Shown in pieces: positions 33,403 through 45,366 of a stretch of DNA of 51,557 nucleotides. The stretch comes from Halocafeteria seosinensis (taxonomy: Eukaryota > Sar > Bigyra > Bicosoecida), in contig LVLI01000550.1 in the NCBI GenBank assembly GCA_001687465.1, positions 1 to 51,557 of the forward strand. Direction: 5' to 3'. A model generated the notes under the pieces. That model saw only the letters and a program-made list of their open reading frames with translations, was not told where the DNA came from and made no database searches. Within the stretch, counting starts at the first letter, position 1. Every line of letters begins with the position of its first letter. A program made the translations under genes and the position numbers.

Positions 33403-36400
33403 TTACTTTTGCTGTTTTAGAGAGGTAGATGATGAAAAGCTAAGCATTGTAAACGCGAAAGCGACAAGCCCGGGAGAACTCCAATAAGCGCGATGCGCAT
33501 TTCGAGCCGCAATGTAGTCAAGTTTCTGCGGGGAAAAGAGTGCAGAAGCCAAAATACGGTGGACTAGGTAACGTAAAAACTTCGAGTTGTAGAAAGGCAA
33601 ACATACATCAAAGTGACTCTGTCCGCGCGGGATCTCGAAATCGATAGGCTCACCTTGCTTCCATGCCTCTACTAGTTCGTTTGCCTCCTCCTCGACTTCC
33701 GCAAATGGGTCTGAGGTTAAATTCGATGACGCGAAATAGCGTTGCATCAGGTCAGGCTTTCCTGATTCTGAATAGCTTTCACTCTCCGAAGCTTGCGAGT
33801 TCTTGCTGCTACCCCTTCTGGGAGGTGGTGGGGGAGGACTGTCCGTTTTCGAAGACGCCCCTCTCAACAGACTCTTGTTAGCCATCGATGACAACTCATC
33901 CCGTGACATTTGAAGTGCGACTTTAAGAAAATACTTTGCATCCGTACTTTCAGGCTCCATTACTGAGAAAGGGTAAGGGGAGGCCAAGTCCGCGATACCT
34001 TTCCCTGACGACACTTCTTGTAACGAGGCAGCTAAGAGTGGAGATAACCTCATGGCGACAGGGTCGCAGTCATGATACAAATTGAAATACTTAATGCCTG
34101 CCTTGCGTAGTGCCTTATACTTTCTCTTTATCTCCTCGGGAACAAGGCCGCGAGTTGTCAAATACAGTGCAATAGGACTCCCCATAGAGAAAAAGCACCG
34201 CGGTGAAAAACAGAGTCTTCCAGACTTAGACGACAGTAAATCGAATGCAATAACTGCACAATCATATAAAAAGCAGGAGCTTGGACGAGCTTGGACGAAT
34301 ACAGGATGAGTATTGCTATGGAAGGAAATAGCAAACTCACCTCCGCCGAGACTGTGACCAAATATTGCAAGGTTTAAGTGCTCCGTTTTGCCAACACAAG
34401 GGTGGCCAATCAAGTATTGCTTGTATTGCAAATTAAGTTGTTTAGCTACATGAGCCTGAGAAAGCAGCGGAGAAAATAGTGCAGGGAGTAGCGACAACAT
34501 TGCGGGGCTTATTTTACTTACTCGAATTCGATCTCCAAAGGGTCCGAAATAATTTGCACCGTTTACAAGGGTATTTGAAATGAAGTTTCGTAGCCGAGGT
34601 AGAGTTGACAGTTTTACAGTTGATAAGAGGGAAGATACTTGATGTAATTTACTTTGGGTTTGATCATCAGATTCACCGGGAAGATCGTTCGGAAGAATCT
34701 CGGTCGTAACTGTGGTTTTGCTAGCGGCTGATCTACCGACACTGCCCAGTGGGCTGATAGGACCACTGAGGGATCGCTGCATTTGAAGCGGAGTTTGGGG
34801 TAAATTCCCCATGCTGTCGTCACTGTCCGAATCTTCATCTGCTTCCACGGAGCTCCTCCCACTAGCCCGATTGCTGCTTGTGTAGCGAAGCGTTTCCTTG
34901 TTACTTTCTATATCGGTATCTGTTCTAGAGTGCCATGAAATGCCTTTGAGATCTATCCGTGCCACCCTTGCATCCACGCTTTCCTGTTCCACCGCTTCGT
35001 AGAAAGCGGAGTACATACGATTTACCTGTGCAACAAGAAGGAATACAACTCACAACAGTTGCAAACCTAGTAAAACCTCCTGCACAAGTCATACCTTTCT
35101 TGCCATCTTTTCTTTACCATGGTTTCCGACTCCGTGTAGCAGGAATACTAAATGATTTGACGAGTGCAACTTAACACGGGGTAGGGGAAACCTCAGTGAA
35201 AATGTTGCAGAGCCCGGGTTTCCTTCGACCAGGAGAAATCCCGCACCATAAAGCTCTTTCATCTTATGCGGTGTGGCGATTACCTTTCGGATCCATTTTC
35301 GGCGCCTGACGCGTTCCCCTCCCAATGATTTCTTAAACGAACCGATTCCGATACTACTTATTGTTGGCGGTCTCGGTCGAAATGTAAACGGTTCGTCCCA
35401 TGCAGTGGCATATTCCCAACCTCCACTGGAGGCAATCTTCTCATATTCCCACTTCGTCCTATTAACGTGCCTGCTATTGGAAGCTTGCGATTCATTACCT
35501 TTTCCCGGAAGCACGCAGCTATCTGGAAGCTCCACCTGCCACTCCGAGTGAGGATCCCAAACCCATCCAGTGGAGTCAACAGACGGAGAAAACTGAAAGC
35601 TCGTGTCTGATCCATATCTTCTACCAGAAGAATATGGACTTGAGGTATCGTGTGGGACGCACAGGCCACCAGCGATGGCTAGCTCTGCGGCTACTAACTG
35701 CGTAAGGGAAGTTGAGCTGGCTGGCCTAACGTCGCCTTCAGTGTGCCGCGAGCAACTAAGTGTAGGATGCAGTTCCATAGCAATTGCTCCTCTGGTATCA
35801 ACTTTCTTCGTCTTATCTGGCTCATTTGAGGCTTCTGCTTCTCCATCGTTGAATTCTACAACTTTTAAGGGTACAGGATGTTCAGCGCCCTTCTGTTGAC
35901 GCGGGTGCTGTGGTTGAGCACTGCTATCGCTTACCCACATTGATGAACCATGCAGTCGCGAATGCCAGCACTCAGTCGTTTCGTCCTTGTGTGCGTCGCT
36001 GTGTAATGGGTTTTCTTGTTGGAAGGGTACAAAACTTCGAGGGCCTCGCCACGCGTTTTCGGGTTCTTCGTCAGGATACGGCTCACTACACAAGCTATAC
36101 AGGGGAAAATATCCATCTGGGTCGCTTGAAAAGGGACAAAAGTTCTTCGGGGACGGCCTCCAGTTGTTGATCTTGGAATCAAAGCGCTGCCGTTGATAGA
36201 CTTCTACATATGCCGTCACCGTGTGTTGGCTCAAGTCATTGCTGTATTTGGCCACTTCTTCCTCCGACATCCAATGTTTGATTGTCGATACAGTTGCATC
36301 ATCTGCATTAGTGTGGTCCTCTGGGCCACCCACATCCAAGGAAAGATCTGGAAGATTGTCTTTATTTGAGTCTGCCTGGTACTGCGTGGAACTCACTGTC

Positions 36401-36453
36401 GCATAAGCACATGAAGCTGGAGGGGGGCGGGCACCCTCGTTATTTTTCTCCAT
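33403..36453 (-). CDS. Dysferlin/peroxin-domain plus DDHD phospholipase A1 fusion
   Basis: Exons 36453-35095, 35025-34341 and 34253-33403 give 964 residues. I start at the first ATG (MEKNNEGARPPP). The N-terminal half has a split dysferlin/TECPR-type module: EVYQRQRF near residue 83, then GWVWDPHSEW near 298, GGWEYATAWDEPF and VRRRKWIRK near 385. The C-terminal half is the PA-PLA1/DDHD fold: HLVFLLHGVGNHG near 435, nucleophile elbow FGHSLGG at 676, CFFSMGSPIALYLTTRG, NLYHDCDPVAMRLSPLL near 738, and a C-terminal DDHD region with SHFD. DDHD enzymes hydrolyse phosphatidic acid or related phospholipids on ER/Golgi membranes. The intron 34254-34340 is in frame and free of stops, so the gene can also be read straight through as 993 residues. 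Splicing it restores the standard HSLGG-VIAFDLL sequence. Confidence 0.88.
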
Positions 36454-36691
36454 TGTTGCCACCTTTGAGCGACCGGCTTCGGATAGAACAAAAATGGCAC
36501 AATCTGCCAGGCAGATTCATGGATCCTACAACAAGCCACGTTTTTCAATAGACTGTAATGGCTCCCACCGTGGAGGCGAAGAGATATCTTCGCAATTGTT
36601 CACGAAGGATTAAAGCGAACTGGCTAGGCTATACGATTGGGTCTAATATGGAGTGATCGGCGGTCTTATTATTCACCATTGTCTACACTCA

Positions 36692-39600
36692 TTACTGTTG
36701 GTTTTCTATCTTCTTTCGGCCGGGCGGTCCTCTTCGTACGTTCCGATCGGATTGCGGACGCACACGTGGCTTTGCTTGAGGGGTGGACACTTTTCGCCCC
36801 GCAGGCGCCTGTGAGGGGTTGAAGAACATGGGGGGCGTGGGATTTGCTTGACCCGTCGTCGTGTTTGTGTGGGGTGTGTCATCATTAGCGGCATCAAGGC
36901 CTGCGCCCTCAACAACGGCAGCGTCGCCACCGGACGTTTTCGTAGGGTCACTGTGAGATCCTTGATTCTGATTATCTGAAATTGAAGAATCGAAGTTGGC
37001 AGTTTGGTTATCAGGAAAAGCATAATCTCCAGACGCTAGGGTATGATGAACATAAGATTCCTGCGTAGGAACACCTGGGCCGGACTGATTTGAAGTAGCT
37101 GAATCATCCCCGGCAAATTCTTCGTTGTGTGCAAGTTGCTCCGGATTTGTGTTTGCAGAATGGAAGGGCTGTTCGTCTTCGCCTGGCCACTGAGCTTGAA
37201 ATGACTGGTCAGTTGGCTGGTAAACAGACTCACCTCTCATATCTCCCATGTCAGCACCGCTCGGGTTTTGATACACTTGCTCATTCTCTCTTTTCGCCTC
37301 GGCTGGATAAGACAAAGCTGCATTGGGCAACTCTCCTGAATCATATTCTTGGGCCAAACCTTCAGATACAGTTTGCATGCCTGCTTGCGAATGACGCACG
37401 TTCGGTACGACACCATTACGGTCAATATCATAATTGAAGGCAGGTGCGCCGCCAGTATCAGGATGAGAAACCGGATATTGATTTATTCCATGCACCGAAT
37501 CCGATGGGACTTGCTCCGCGGCTGGTGGCACATTGTCGGGGGAAAAGTGCGGGAAAACCTCCCCATTTTGTGCATTGTTGAGAGCCGAAGGTACTTCGCT
37601 GGGATATTCCAGCGACGACTCTTTGTATTGTCCCTTCACGGGATATTGTAGATTTGGAGGGCTTGCATGTGAAAAACCTGAGGCTACTTCAGGGGAACCG
37701 TGCACGGCGGAATCTCCAACGTAGCCAAGAGCACTGGTTGGCTCAGGAATAGGTCCAAAGCCCCTAGGCAACATAGATAACGACGGGTAGTTCGGCCCAT
37801 TTGCTTGTTCAGAACCACTTCGCTGGTGTGAAGCTGTAGACTGGCTCTTTGACACCACTGTAAGCTTATACAGCAGTAGAGTGAAGTTCAATCCCGTCAA
37901 AACTAGGGGTATTGCACCGGAAACCTTTAACAAACCGAGTACGGGAAAACTCACGTGCAGCCCTGAACTAACAATAGCCCAAAGATATGCCTCACGGCTC
38001 ACTGGTGGTCACACCACTCACATGATACGTACCTGAAGGTTGGTGCTCCCAATACGAGATAATCACATGCATTTTGTACAGGAGGTTAGCCTGCTCGTGG
38101 TAGCCTTCCACGCCCATGAGAGCGGAAATTCCATTTGCTTGCACTTCCCTCAAATCTTGCAAGGCGGCTTGCACTCCAACATTGACCATGTATGCCTGTA
38201 TGTTGTTGGTTGCTATAATCAGGTTAAAATTCATCCACAACGAAACTCGACACTCACCTTATAAAAAGGCAGTAATGTAACAAAATTAAAGAGCCAGCCT
38301 ACAAGCCCACACATGAAAGAGTTGCTTGCGTAAGAAATAACGAAAACCAAAGCATTAAGAGCGAGCAATGACCCCAAATACTCTGGCCCCGACACATCGT
38401 CGACATTTCTCGACGAGCAAAATCGAACAACATAATTGAGAGACTGCCGAATCCTGCCTTTAATCTTCAACACGGATTGGCTTATGTTTGACCACTTTAT
38501 CGCCATAACCTTCTTCGAGAGCCTCCGAAGAGCAATCTCTATATCGCCATTTGCCAGGTTCGCCTCAGCGATTGGCAGGCTATCCCCATTCTGATTTGGC
38601 GTGGAGGTGTTTCGCTCCTCCGAACCAGACTTTAACGCAGTCATATTAGAGTGCCTTTCTTTAATATGTCGAATACGAGCAAGAATGTCATCTCTTTGAT
38701 CTAGGATGGGCGATGTTTCCTCATCATTGCGACAGTCATAAGTGTGTATGGAAGATCCGTTGCCAAGGCGTTTCATCCCGCATAGGCGACGCCCACTAAT
38801 ATCAAGGGCTTCAGGTAAGGGTGAAGATTCACTTACACCGTCTTGCCACTCGCATACGGCTCCCTCCTCCGATAGGAAAGGATTCAAGACACTTAGGGGC
38901 TTCAATGAGAAGCCTTCATCCACGGGCGGGGCGTCACTCGAACTTGTAGAAGCATTGGTAAATGTTGTATCGCCCAGAGGCCTTCCCTGGGAAATTTTGG
39001 CACCAACAGGTATTCCCACGCGATCTTTATCGAAGCCATTCTTCACAGCAGCATCTACATCATGTAAGTATGTGGCCGTCTTTGCTTCCGCTGTATGCTC
39101 AAGTCGGTCGGCCGTGTCGGTTGCATTGTCGGTAACGGAGGAGATCGCTGCTTCGTCGGAACCTGCGTCTGATAGTCCTTGAAGAGTGGCCGCAAAGTTG
39201 GGATCTTTTGAAATAGAGCTATCCTCTCCACCCTCTTTGGGTAAGAGATCGGTATTCAACATGTTCCTCTGTGCGCTCAGATTAGCCGACACTAAGTCAT
39301 CCTTCTCCACGTTTGTGAGATCTGTTCTGGATAAGAGATCGGCATTCGACATGTTCTGCTGCCCGCTCAGATTAGCAGAGACTAAGTCATCCCTTTCCAC
39401 GTTTGTGAGATCTGGTCGATTAAGATCCTCATTAACAGATCTGTTGTTTCCCATTCTGTCGTCCAAGACTTCTTCAGGATATGTATGATCTGCTCTGCTG
39501 GAGACTTCCCCTGTGTCTTCCTGTCCTAGGCTACTAACGTCCTCGTGGCTATCTGAATCTGTGGTGGTCTTGTTGTCTGTAGCGCTTCTCCCTTGCAAGC

Positions 39601-40387
39601 TGTAATCATCAGTGTCGTCTGTCGAGCTATTGTGTTCGGAGGTGATGGAGACATTCAGTAAGGAATCAGTGTCCCCTCCTACGACTTCGTGGTCTCTCGT
39701 AGCCGCCAGTTCGACTTGTTCCAAGGAGCCTTTCAGAGACTCTGTGACGGTGGACGTCAGGTTACTGTAACTTAAGGGGTCATTTGCACCTGTGCTTTTC
39801 TCTGTATCCGCGTTACTACGACCAGAAAGTTCTTGCGGTTTGTTGTCACACTTGCAACACTCGCGCCATCGACTTTGCTTCCGGGGAACCTCCGATACAA
39901 GAGATTTAGAATCTTGACGTATTTTTCTCTGCTTCAGCATAAACAAATTAATAGGGATTCATATTGGTCAGGCAAGAACCAGTTCCTTCAAGAAAACAGT
40001 ATCATAGCTTACTTGTAGCTCTTGAAATCCTTCGTGCCATCGCACCACTGATTCCTCTATCCACCGGTAGTCCAGTTGGCCGGAGGCCGAATGGTTTCCT
40101 GACGATCCACTTTCTTCGTAGAACGACTCCACTGGAATTGCGTATTCTTGTCTGAAAACATCCACCTCCTTGGAAAGGAGCAATAATTTGGACAGTAATA
40201 GCGCTGCAAGGGTTCAAAAACAAATTGTCAAGAGCTCCCTTCTGCGTGGTTGTGTCCAACATCACGTACAATATGGTCCCATCAATACCGGCGTAGAAAG
40301 AGTCAGAGCCAGTAGAAAGCATGCTGAAAGACATGATGATATTTTACCGGAACTTTGAGACTTGTCATGCTTTCTACGGTGCTCCAT
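36692..40387 (-). CDS. Reticulon-like hairpin membrane protein
   Basis: Five exons keep phase: 40387-40270, 40203-40013, 39928-38258, 38195-38033 and 37962-36692. They give 1,137 residues. The start is MEHRRKHDKSQSS, followed by a hydrophobic segment (CLSACFLLALTLSTPVLMG). About 450 acidic, Ser/Thr/Asp-rich disordered residues follow. Next comes a basic amphipathic stretch (MAIKWSNISQSVLKIKGRIR). Two hydrophobic hairpins are separated by a helical spacer: SLLALNALVFVISYASNSF...GWLFNFVTLLPF, then VSFPVLGLLKVSGAIPLVLT. A long Pro/Gly/Gln/Asn-rich C-terminal tail ends with a basic patch. The hairpin-spacer-hairpin layout is that of reticulon/FAM134 ER-shaping proteins. The assignment is by layout, not by clear sequence motifs. 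An ordinary multipass membrane protein is the alternative. Confidence 0.65.
39243..39422. repeat. Two tandem 90-nt coding repeats
   Basis: Two adjacent 90-nt units (39243-39332 and 39333-39422) lie in the acidic region of the reticulon-like gene. Each encodes a 30-residue unit containing DLTNVE(R/K)DDLVSANLS. They keep the frame and have diverged slightly, so this is a recent internal duplication. Confidence 0.85.
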
Positions 40388-40655
40388 CTTCGCCGATCTT
40401 GTACACCGTGTTACACCAACCCTAACGTTGATACTTGCGTCGCCCGAAGGAATACCGCATTGGCGAATCAGTAGGAAGCTATTGTGTATATTACAATTAA
40501 TTAAAACAACTATGGCAGTCGCTGAGTCGAAGAAAAAACAAGGGGAGAAAATCGAGCTCGGATCGTAAGCCAACAAAAGATTGTCCCCTTGTTTGTTGAG
40601 GACCAACTTGAGGTATTCGACCGGTGAGCCTCAGGGCCTGAGCAAGTTGCCGAAC

Positions 40656-42377
40656 TTACTCCCGTGAGTGGGCTTCTGCGGCTTCCGAGAAAGAAGCTAC
40701 ATACCCACTGGTCCCTGTTGAAGTATGTTCACCACTAGTTTCTAATGAGCCGGAGGATGATCCATCAAACTGTTGCCGTACTTCCTGCTTAATTCTTTCT
40801 AACTCCTCATCATCATCTTCGTACATAACGTTTTCATAGGAATACATATCCTCCCCTTCCAAACGCTCATGCTCACTGGCGTTAGTAACTTTTTGCTCCT
40901 CCTCTTGAATGCCCTCATTTAACTGGTCTTCCTCGTCTTCTTCACTATATTCGGATGCATCAGCTTCATCCTCTTCATCGTTGCCACTTCGCTCGCCAAC
41001 CGACTCCTCATCTGAATATTCGTTTTCCTCCTCCTCCCTTATTTGGTCGTCATCGTCATATTCGGCTTGGTGATTATCCGCATACCTTTGAATTTCCACC
41101 TCCTCTGTCTCATCAGGTTGCCACGAACCGATGGGTTCCTCGATATCCACTTCAGCCAACTTTCTTGGGTGGGGGGGTCTTGGTGGCCTCGTGTGATGCG
41201 GAGTCTTATCAGTCATGGGGAGGACTAATCGTCGATGTCCCGAAGCAATACCTTGTTGCGAACTATTCGATGCTTCGGCATCTGTAGCAACAGGTGCACT
41301 GCGCTCAGGCTCCTGTAATTCACGACTGGGGAGTGGTCTTCCTGTCAATTGTGCTATGAAATGCTTATGCGAGAGGCACATGTTATCAAGATGCTCCATG
41401 ATTCTCTTCTGTCTTTCATTCTTTTGCCGCAGCATACGGTTTTCTCCTTGGCATTTGATTAGACCCTGCTTTAGTCGGTCAATTTGCTGTAGATAATCGT
41501 TTTCAAACGGATTTTGGCTCACGGGCACGGTCTGCATTGCTTCCTGTTGTTCCGTTTTCTGTTTTTCCCGTTCAGAAGCCTTCTGCCTAGAGTCCTGAGC
41601 CAATTCATGTACCGTCTTCAATAAATCTTGCCGCTCGTTTTGAAGTGAGTGGCATTTTCTCTCGTTATCCTCCAGCTTTTGACGGAGTTCTTTGACGAGA
41701 GACTTGTAGTCGTCCTGTGCACGAGCCCAATCACTAACATGCTGGAGGTAACACCGGGATTCTGAGCAACAACCATACCTTTTGCTTTTGTACCTTACTG
41801 TATGCTTCGTGTTGTTGTTTTATCGTTTCTCGCTGGGATCCTGTCACTTCCACAAGTTCTTGAATTACACTCCGTGAATGCTGGAGATCCTGATGGCAGA
41901 GTCGTGCCGCCTGGAAATTCAATCGTAGCGTCGACCTCAGCTTGCATTAATTCAGACTGTATAGAAAAGACATACCTTGGCAAGCTCTTGTATTTGGTAT
42001 AACGCTGAGTGCAACACGGCTGGTACACTACCCAATGCCGACACTGCGGAAGGCACGTTCGTAATTTGTTGCTGCTGTGGCTTGGAACTCTCTTGTTCAC
42101 GACTCTTTCTACTTCGAGGATGACCACTCGTAGTAGTTTCCTCACTATGGCTCCGCGTCGATGTTGCACGCGAAGAGTGGGATTTCTGTAGGAATCTTAA
42201 AGCATGTTGTGTAGTGACAATGGCTAAATTGACGAGCTCCACGGCTTTCGGTTGATCAGGGAACCAATACTGCTCTTCTTCCCCATTAGAGTGATGTTTT
42301 TGTTCTTCCGTGGCCTCTCCTTCATGGTGCGAAGAGTACTGTTGCGATTGTGCTCCTTGCATTGGTCTGTGACGCAT
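40656..42377 (-). CDS. Coiled-coil protein with long acidic tail, unknown
   Basis: Exons 42377-41976, 41910-41779 and 41714-40656 join in phase to about 530 residues. The first ATG of the frame is at 42377 (MRHRPMQGAQSQ). The open frame extends to 42485 and begins after an AG, so a further 5' exon is possible. The N-terminal part is polar (poly-Gln, Ser/Arg). Residues ~135-290 form a coiled coil (QDDYKSLVKELRQKLEDN, YLQQIDRLKQGLIKCQGEN). The last ~170 residues are dominated by Glu/Asp, Ser and Tyr (EEDEEDQLNEGIQEEEQK). No enzymatic motif is seen. It resembles cytoskeletal or centrosomal adaptors in composition only. I do not recognise the family. It is divergent from the phosphatase gene to its right. 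Confidence 0.75.
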
Positions 42378-42588
42378 GTGCTTGTTTGTAAAATCACAAA
42401 TAATCCCGTCAACGTTGTCGACTTTATTTGAATTTGGGCCGCCGTTGAGTGCTTCACAGGCGCTTGGGTAAGCCAAGCTGCTCAAGCACTAAGCTATTCG
42501 GTTGTAGGTAGAGATTGAAAACTTCATGTAGCTTAGATAGGAACAAATAATCATGTAGTACACAAATGTATTGTTGGAGGATAGCAAG

Positions 42589-43600
42589 ATGACTGCAACT
42601 GGTCCGAGGGAAGCCGTGCCTGCAGTGGAACTACCATCCGAAGTTGCGAACGCTGAAGTAGGGGATGAGCAGTGTCAGCTGCTAATCGTGAGACATGGAG
42701 AAACGGTAAGGTACTAGAGCTGCATTCTGTGGTTTTCTCGCCGAAACTCACTAAACATTGTGTTTGACCTCATGGCATGCCAGGATTGGAATGTTAAGCA
42801 TATTCTCCAAGGCCAAGAGGATGTCCCGCTGAATGATACAGGCAGAGAGCAATCCCGAAGATGTGGAAAATACCTCAAAGAGAAAATTCGCGCTACTAAG
42901 GATGTACAGATAGTTACGTCAGACCTGAGTCGCGCTTACGAGACAGCACGGCTGATAGCAGAGGAGGCGGGTATTCCGGCAGTAAACATACTAAAAGACC
43001 CTGGATTTCGGGAACACGATTTTGGTATCGTCGCTGGGCACACTTGGCGGGAGGTAAGCCATATCGCTCCGTCACATGAAATGACTCTGAAAAGCTGAGT
43101 GGGGGGCGTTTGGAGTGCAGGCTCATGAAAAATACGATAATCACATCAAGAGATGGAGCGGTGACGCAGATTACCCACTTCCTGAAGGCGAATCTATAAA
43201 TCACCGTGTTGCTCGGGTTTGGGATGCTGTATTCAGGACAATACAAAGCAATCTTGGTAATCGGGTGGTTGTAGTTGCTCATGGGGCTGTTATCAAGGAT
43301 ATCTTCAAACTAGCATATGCCCACAAACATGTTCCGAGGTCAAACTTGCGGGCGACCAACTGCAGTATTTCGGCTCTGCGCTGCCGTTCTCTGCGCGAAA
43401 GTTCCAGAACTATTGGTTACTCTGAGTTGCTGAACGACCCTGTCTCAGAGAATGAGTCTTTTCTGCAAGAAACAAGTCCAAAGTACGAATGGAGCATCTT
43501 AGTGTTAGGTGTAGTTTCTCATTTAATTCAAGACGATGGAACAACCATTCTGTCGTCTACTCGTAACTTGCTTCCAGCAGACGACGCGAAGCAAGGATAG
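42589..43600 (+). CDS. Histidine phosphatase / phosphoglycerate-mutase-like protein
   Basis: Exons 42589-42705, 42784-43053 and 43121-43600 all join at phase 0 and give 288 residues. Exon 1 ends in the catalytic signature LLIVRHGET, whose histidine becomes phosphorylated. Further family elements are DWN..H..LQGQEDVPLNDTG, the arginine-containing TSDLSRAYETARLIAE, LKDPGFREHDFG, LPEGESINHRVARVW, and the second catalytic histidine in VVVVAHGAVIKD. A C-terminal WSILVLGVVSHL is typical of cofactor-dependent mutase-like enzymes. All catalytic residues are present. The substrate (phosphosugar, phospholipid or protein) cannot be told from the sequence. The exon boundary immediately after the RHGET motif is notable. 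Confidence 0.92.
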
Positions 43601-43700
43601 TTAAGACGAACCTGATTTGGCCTCTCACTAAATATTATAGGCACCGGAGGTTGCAACAATACGGTGTTGCTGGTAGCCGACACTGAACCAACTGATTGCA

Positions 43701-45017
43701 TTACTGTGTATATTTAGTTTGGTTGCAGTCCTGCAACAGTTCAGTAGCCTCCTCGATTAGCTCCAGCAACTTCTCCACAAATGGAATGTGATCACTCTTC
43801 AGCATTGCCGCAGTGCCACCACCTGTACGCAACACAGGCACCATTCCTGGCTTCGTGGAGCAAGTCCGAAGAATACGACGGCATTCTTCACTTGTACTTG
43901 ATCGTTGTTTTTCTTCATTTTGTTGTTCATCCTCTGATTCTACAGGAGCTGTCGGTGTCTCAGCGCAAGGACGAGGTCCACACGCCGACGATTCAGCCAA
44001 CTGAGCGAACGTGCAAGTAGGGGCACGTATTGTCAAACCCGCTGGCTTTGGCGGCATGGGACAATCTGCCGAGTCCGAGCACTCGGATTCATTTGCAGAA
44101 TCTGCCTGAGGATCGCTCGAACATGCACTGCTACTGCTGCTGTCTGAATCACTTCTCTGAGGCAAATCTGTTTGCTCGTTTTGCGCACACTGATTATACT
44201 TGCGATTGTCATTATCGCTTCGTGTGCAACGGCAATCTTCTGAGGGATCCCACCGTTCCATGAACGTGATGGCACTGCTCCTTTCTTGATTCTCCGCCAT
44301 CGGAGGGGCCGAAGGGGCACTTGGGTCACTGTCCCACAGCTCACGTAACCTGTTCTCTACATCACGAGCCTCAGTAAGACGTGAATAGAGTTCTTCCGTC
44401 AGTCTCTGAATTCCCGTCAAAACATGAAGCTTCCACCCTACATGCTGACAAACATCCCTGGCATCCTTAATATCCATTTTGGTACAATACCTCCAAACCA
44501 AAGCATCATATGCCCATGATACCTGAAAGGAAGTAGCCGATGAATTATTCTATTTTAGGTAGTCTTGCTCTTAGAGAACTTAACTACATACCTCGTCTAG
44601 GCCGTCGTGATTCTTCGTAGCAGCAGAGAAGCGTACTCTGCCTTTTTGACACCGTTTCCTCGATTGTTTCAACGCTGGCTTTGCAGGATTCCGCTGCTTG
44701 TTCGTGGACAGCTTGGAGAAGTCACTTCGAACCCTTTTCTGCTGGTCATTATTGCGTCTGAATTTCCTGTTCAACGATAACGAAGGGTACATTTTCGCAT
44801 CGTCAGAGCGAGACATCATATTGTATAGGATCTCCTGGTCCTCACGATTCTTTATCCCATCTTCCGCCGTCGAATCCACATTAGTTTGTTCATCACAATG
44901 CAGCATGCTTAGTTTTAACAGGGCTTGGCGAACACCAGCGTCGTCGGCTTCCACGCTGGCATCGCCATCTCGCTGCTGGTGATCATCGTATGGAATAGGT
45001 GACTGTGAGGAGGGCAT
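43701..45017 (-). CDS. Unknown protein with PP1-docking-like RVRF motif
   Basis: Exons 45017-44592 and 44522-43701 join at phase 0 and give 415 residues from MPSSQSPIPYDDHQQ. The N-terminal third is polar and becomes strongly basic (KQSRKRCQKGRVRFSAATK). KGRVRFS fits the RVxF consensus used by regulators of protein phosphatase 1. A helical segment follows the intron (ALVWRYCTKMDIKDARDVCQ ... LTEELYSRLTEARDVENRL). Next is a Ser/Asp/Glu-rich stretch (SDSDSSSSSACSSD), then a C-terminal helix (FVEKLLELIEEATELLQDC). No enzyme motif is visible and I do not recognise the family. A PP1-interacting or nuclear regulatory role is an inference from the motif alone. Confidence 0.7.
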
Positions 45018-45366
45018 ATTATAACAACACCCTACTGAACAGGTTTTCGTTTCGAAGAACGTCTAAATGCGTTAAAATTAGCATGTGGGTCCAATGAGAG
45101 AGACACCCAACTCAGCGCCCGAGGGCAAATTACAAAAAATATATAAAGGGGAGAGCGAGGGGAAGAGGGAAAGGGCGGCGAAAGATATTCCAGGCTAACG
45201 TCGGTAAAGCACCACGAACACTAGCTAGTCCAAAGGCCTGATTCGCAAGCCGAGCGTTGCAATAGAGATAATACAGCGCAAAGATAACACATTCATCCGT
45301 CCCATAACAATCCACTCTTCACCGTATCGCTGCTTTTATCTCGGTATTCGCCGGCTTCTTTACGGT

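Noticed and set aside
33149-33487. A 112-codon plus-strand ORF between the ARM paralogue and the DDHD gene
   Set aside because: It overlaps the end of the DDHD coding region on the other strand, has no family resemblance and lies in probable UTR.
40344-40367. A possible 24-nt intron in the first exon of the reticulon-like gene
   Set aside because: It is far shorter than the other introns, and the frame reads through without it. The hydrophobic segment is intact unspliced.
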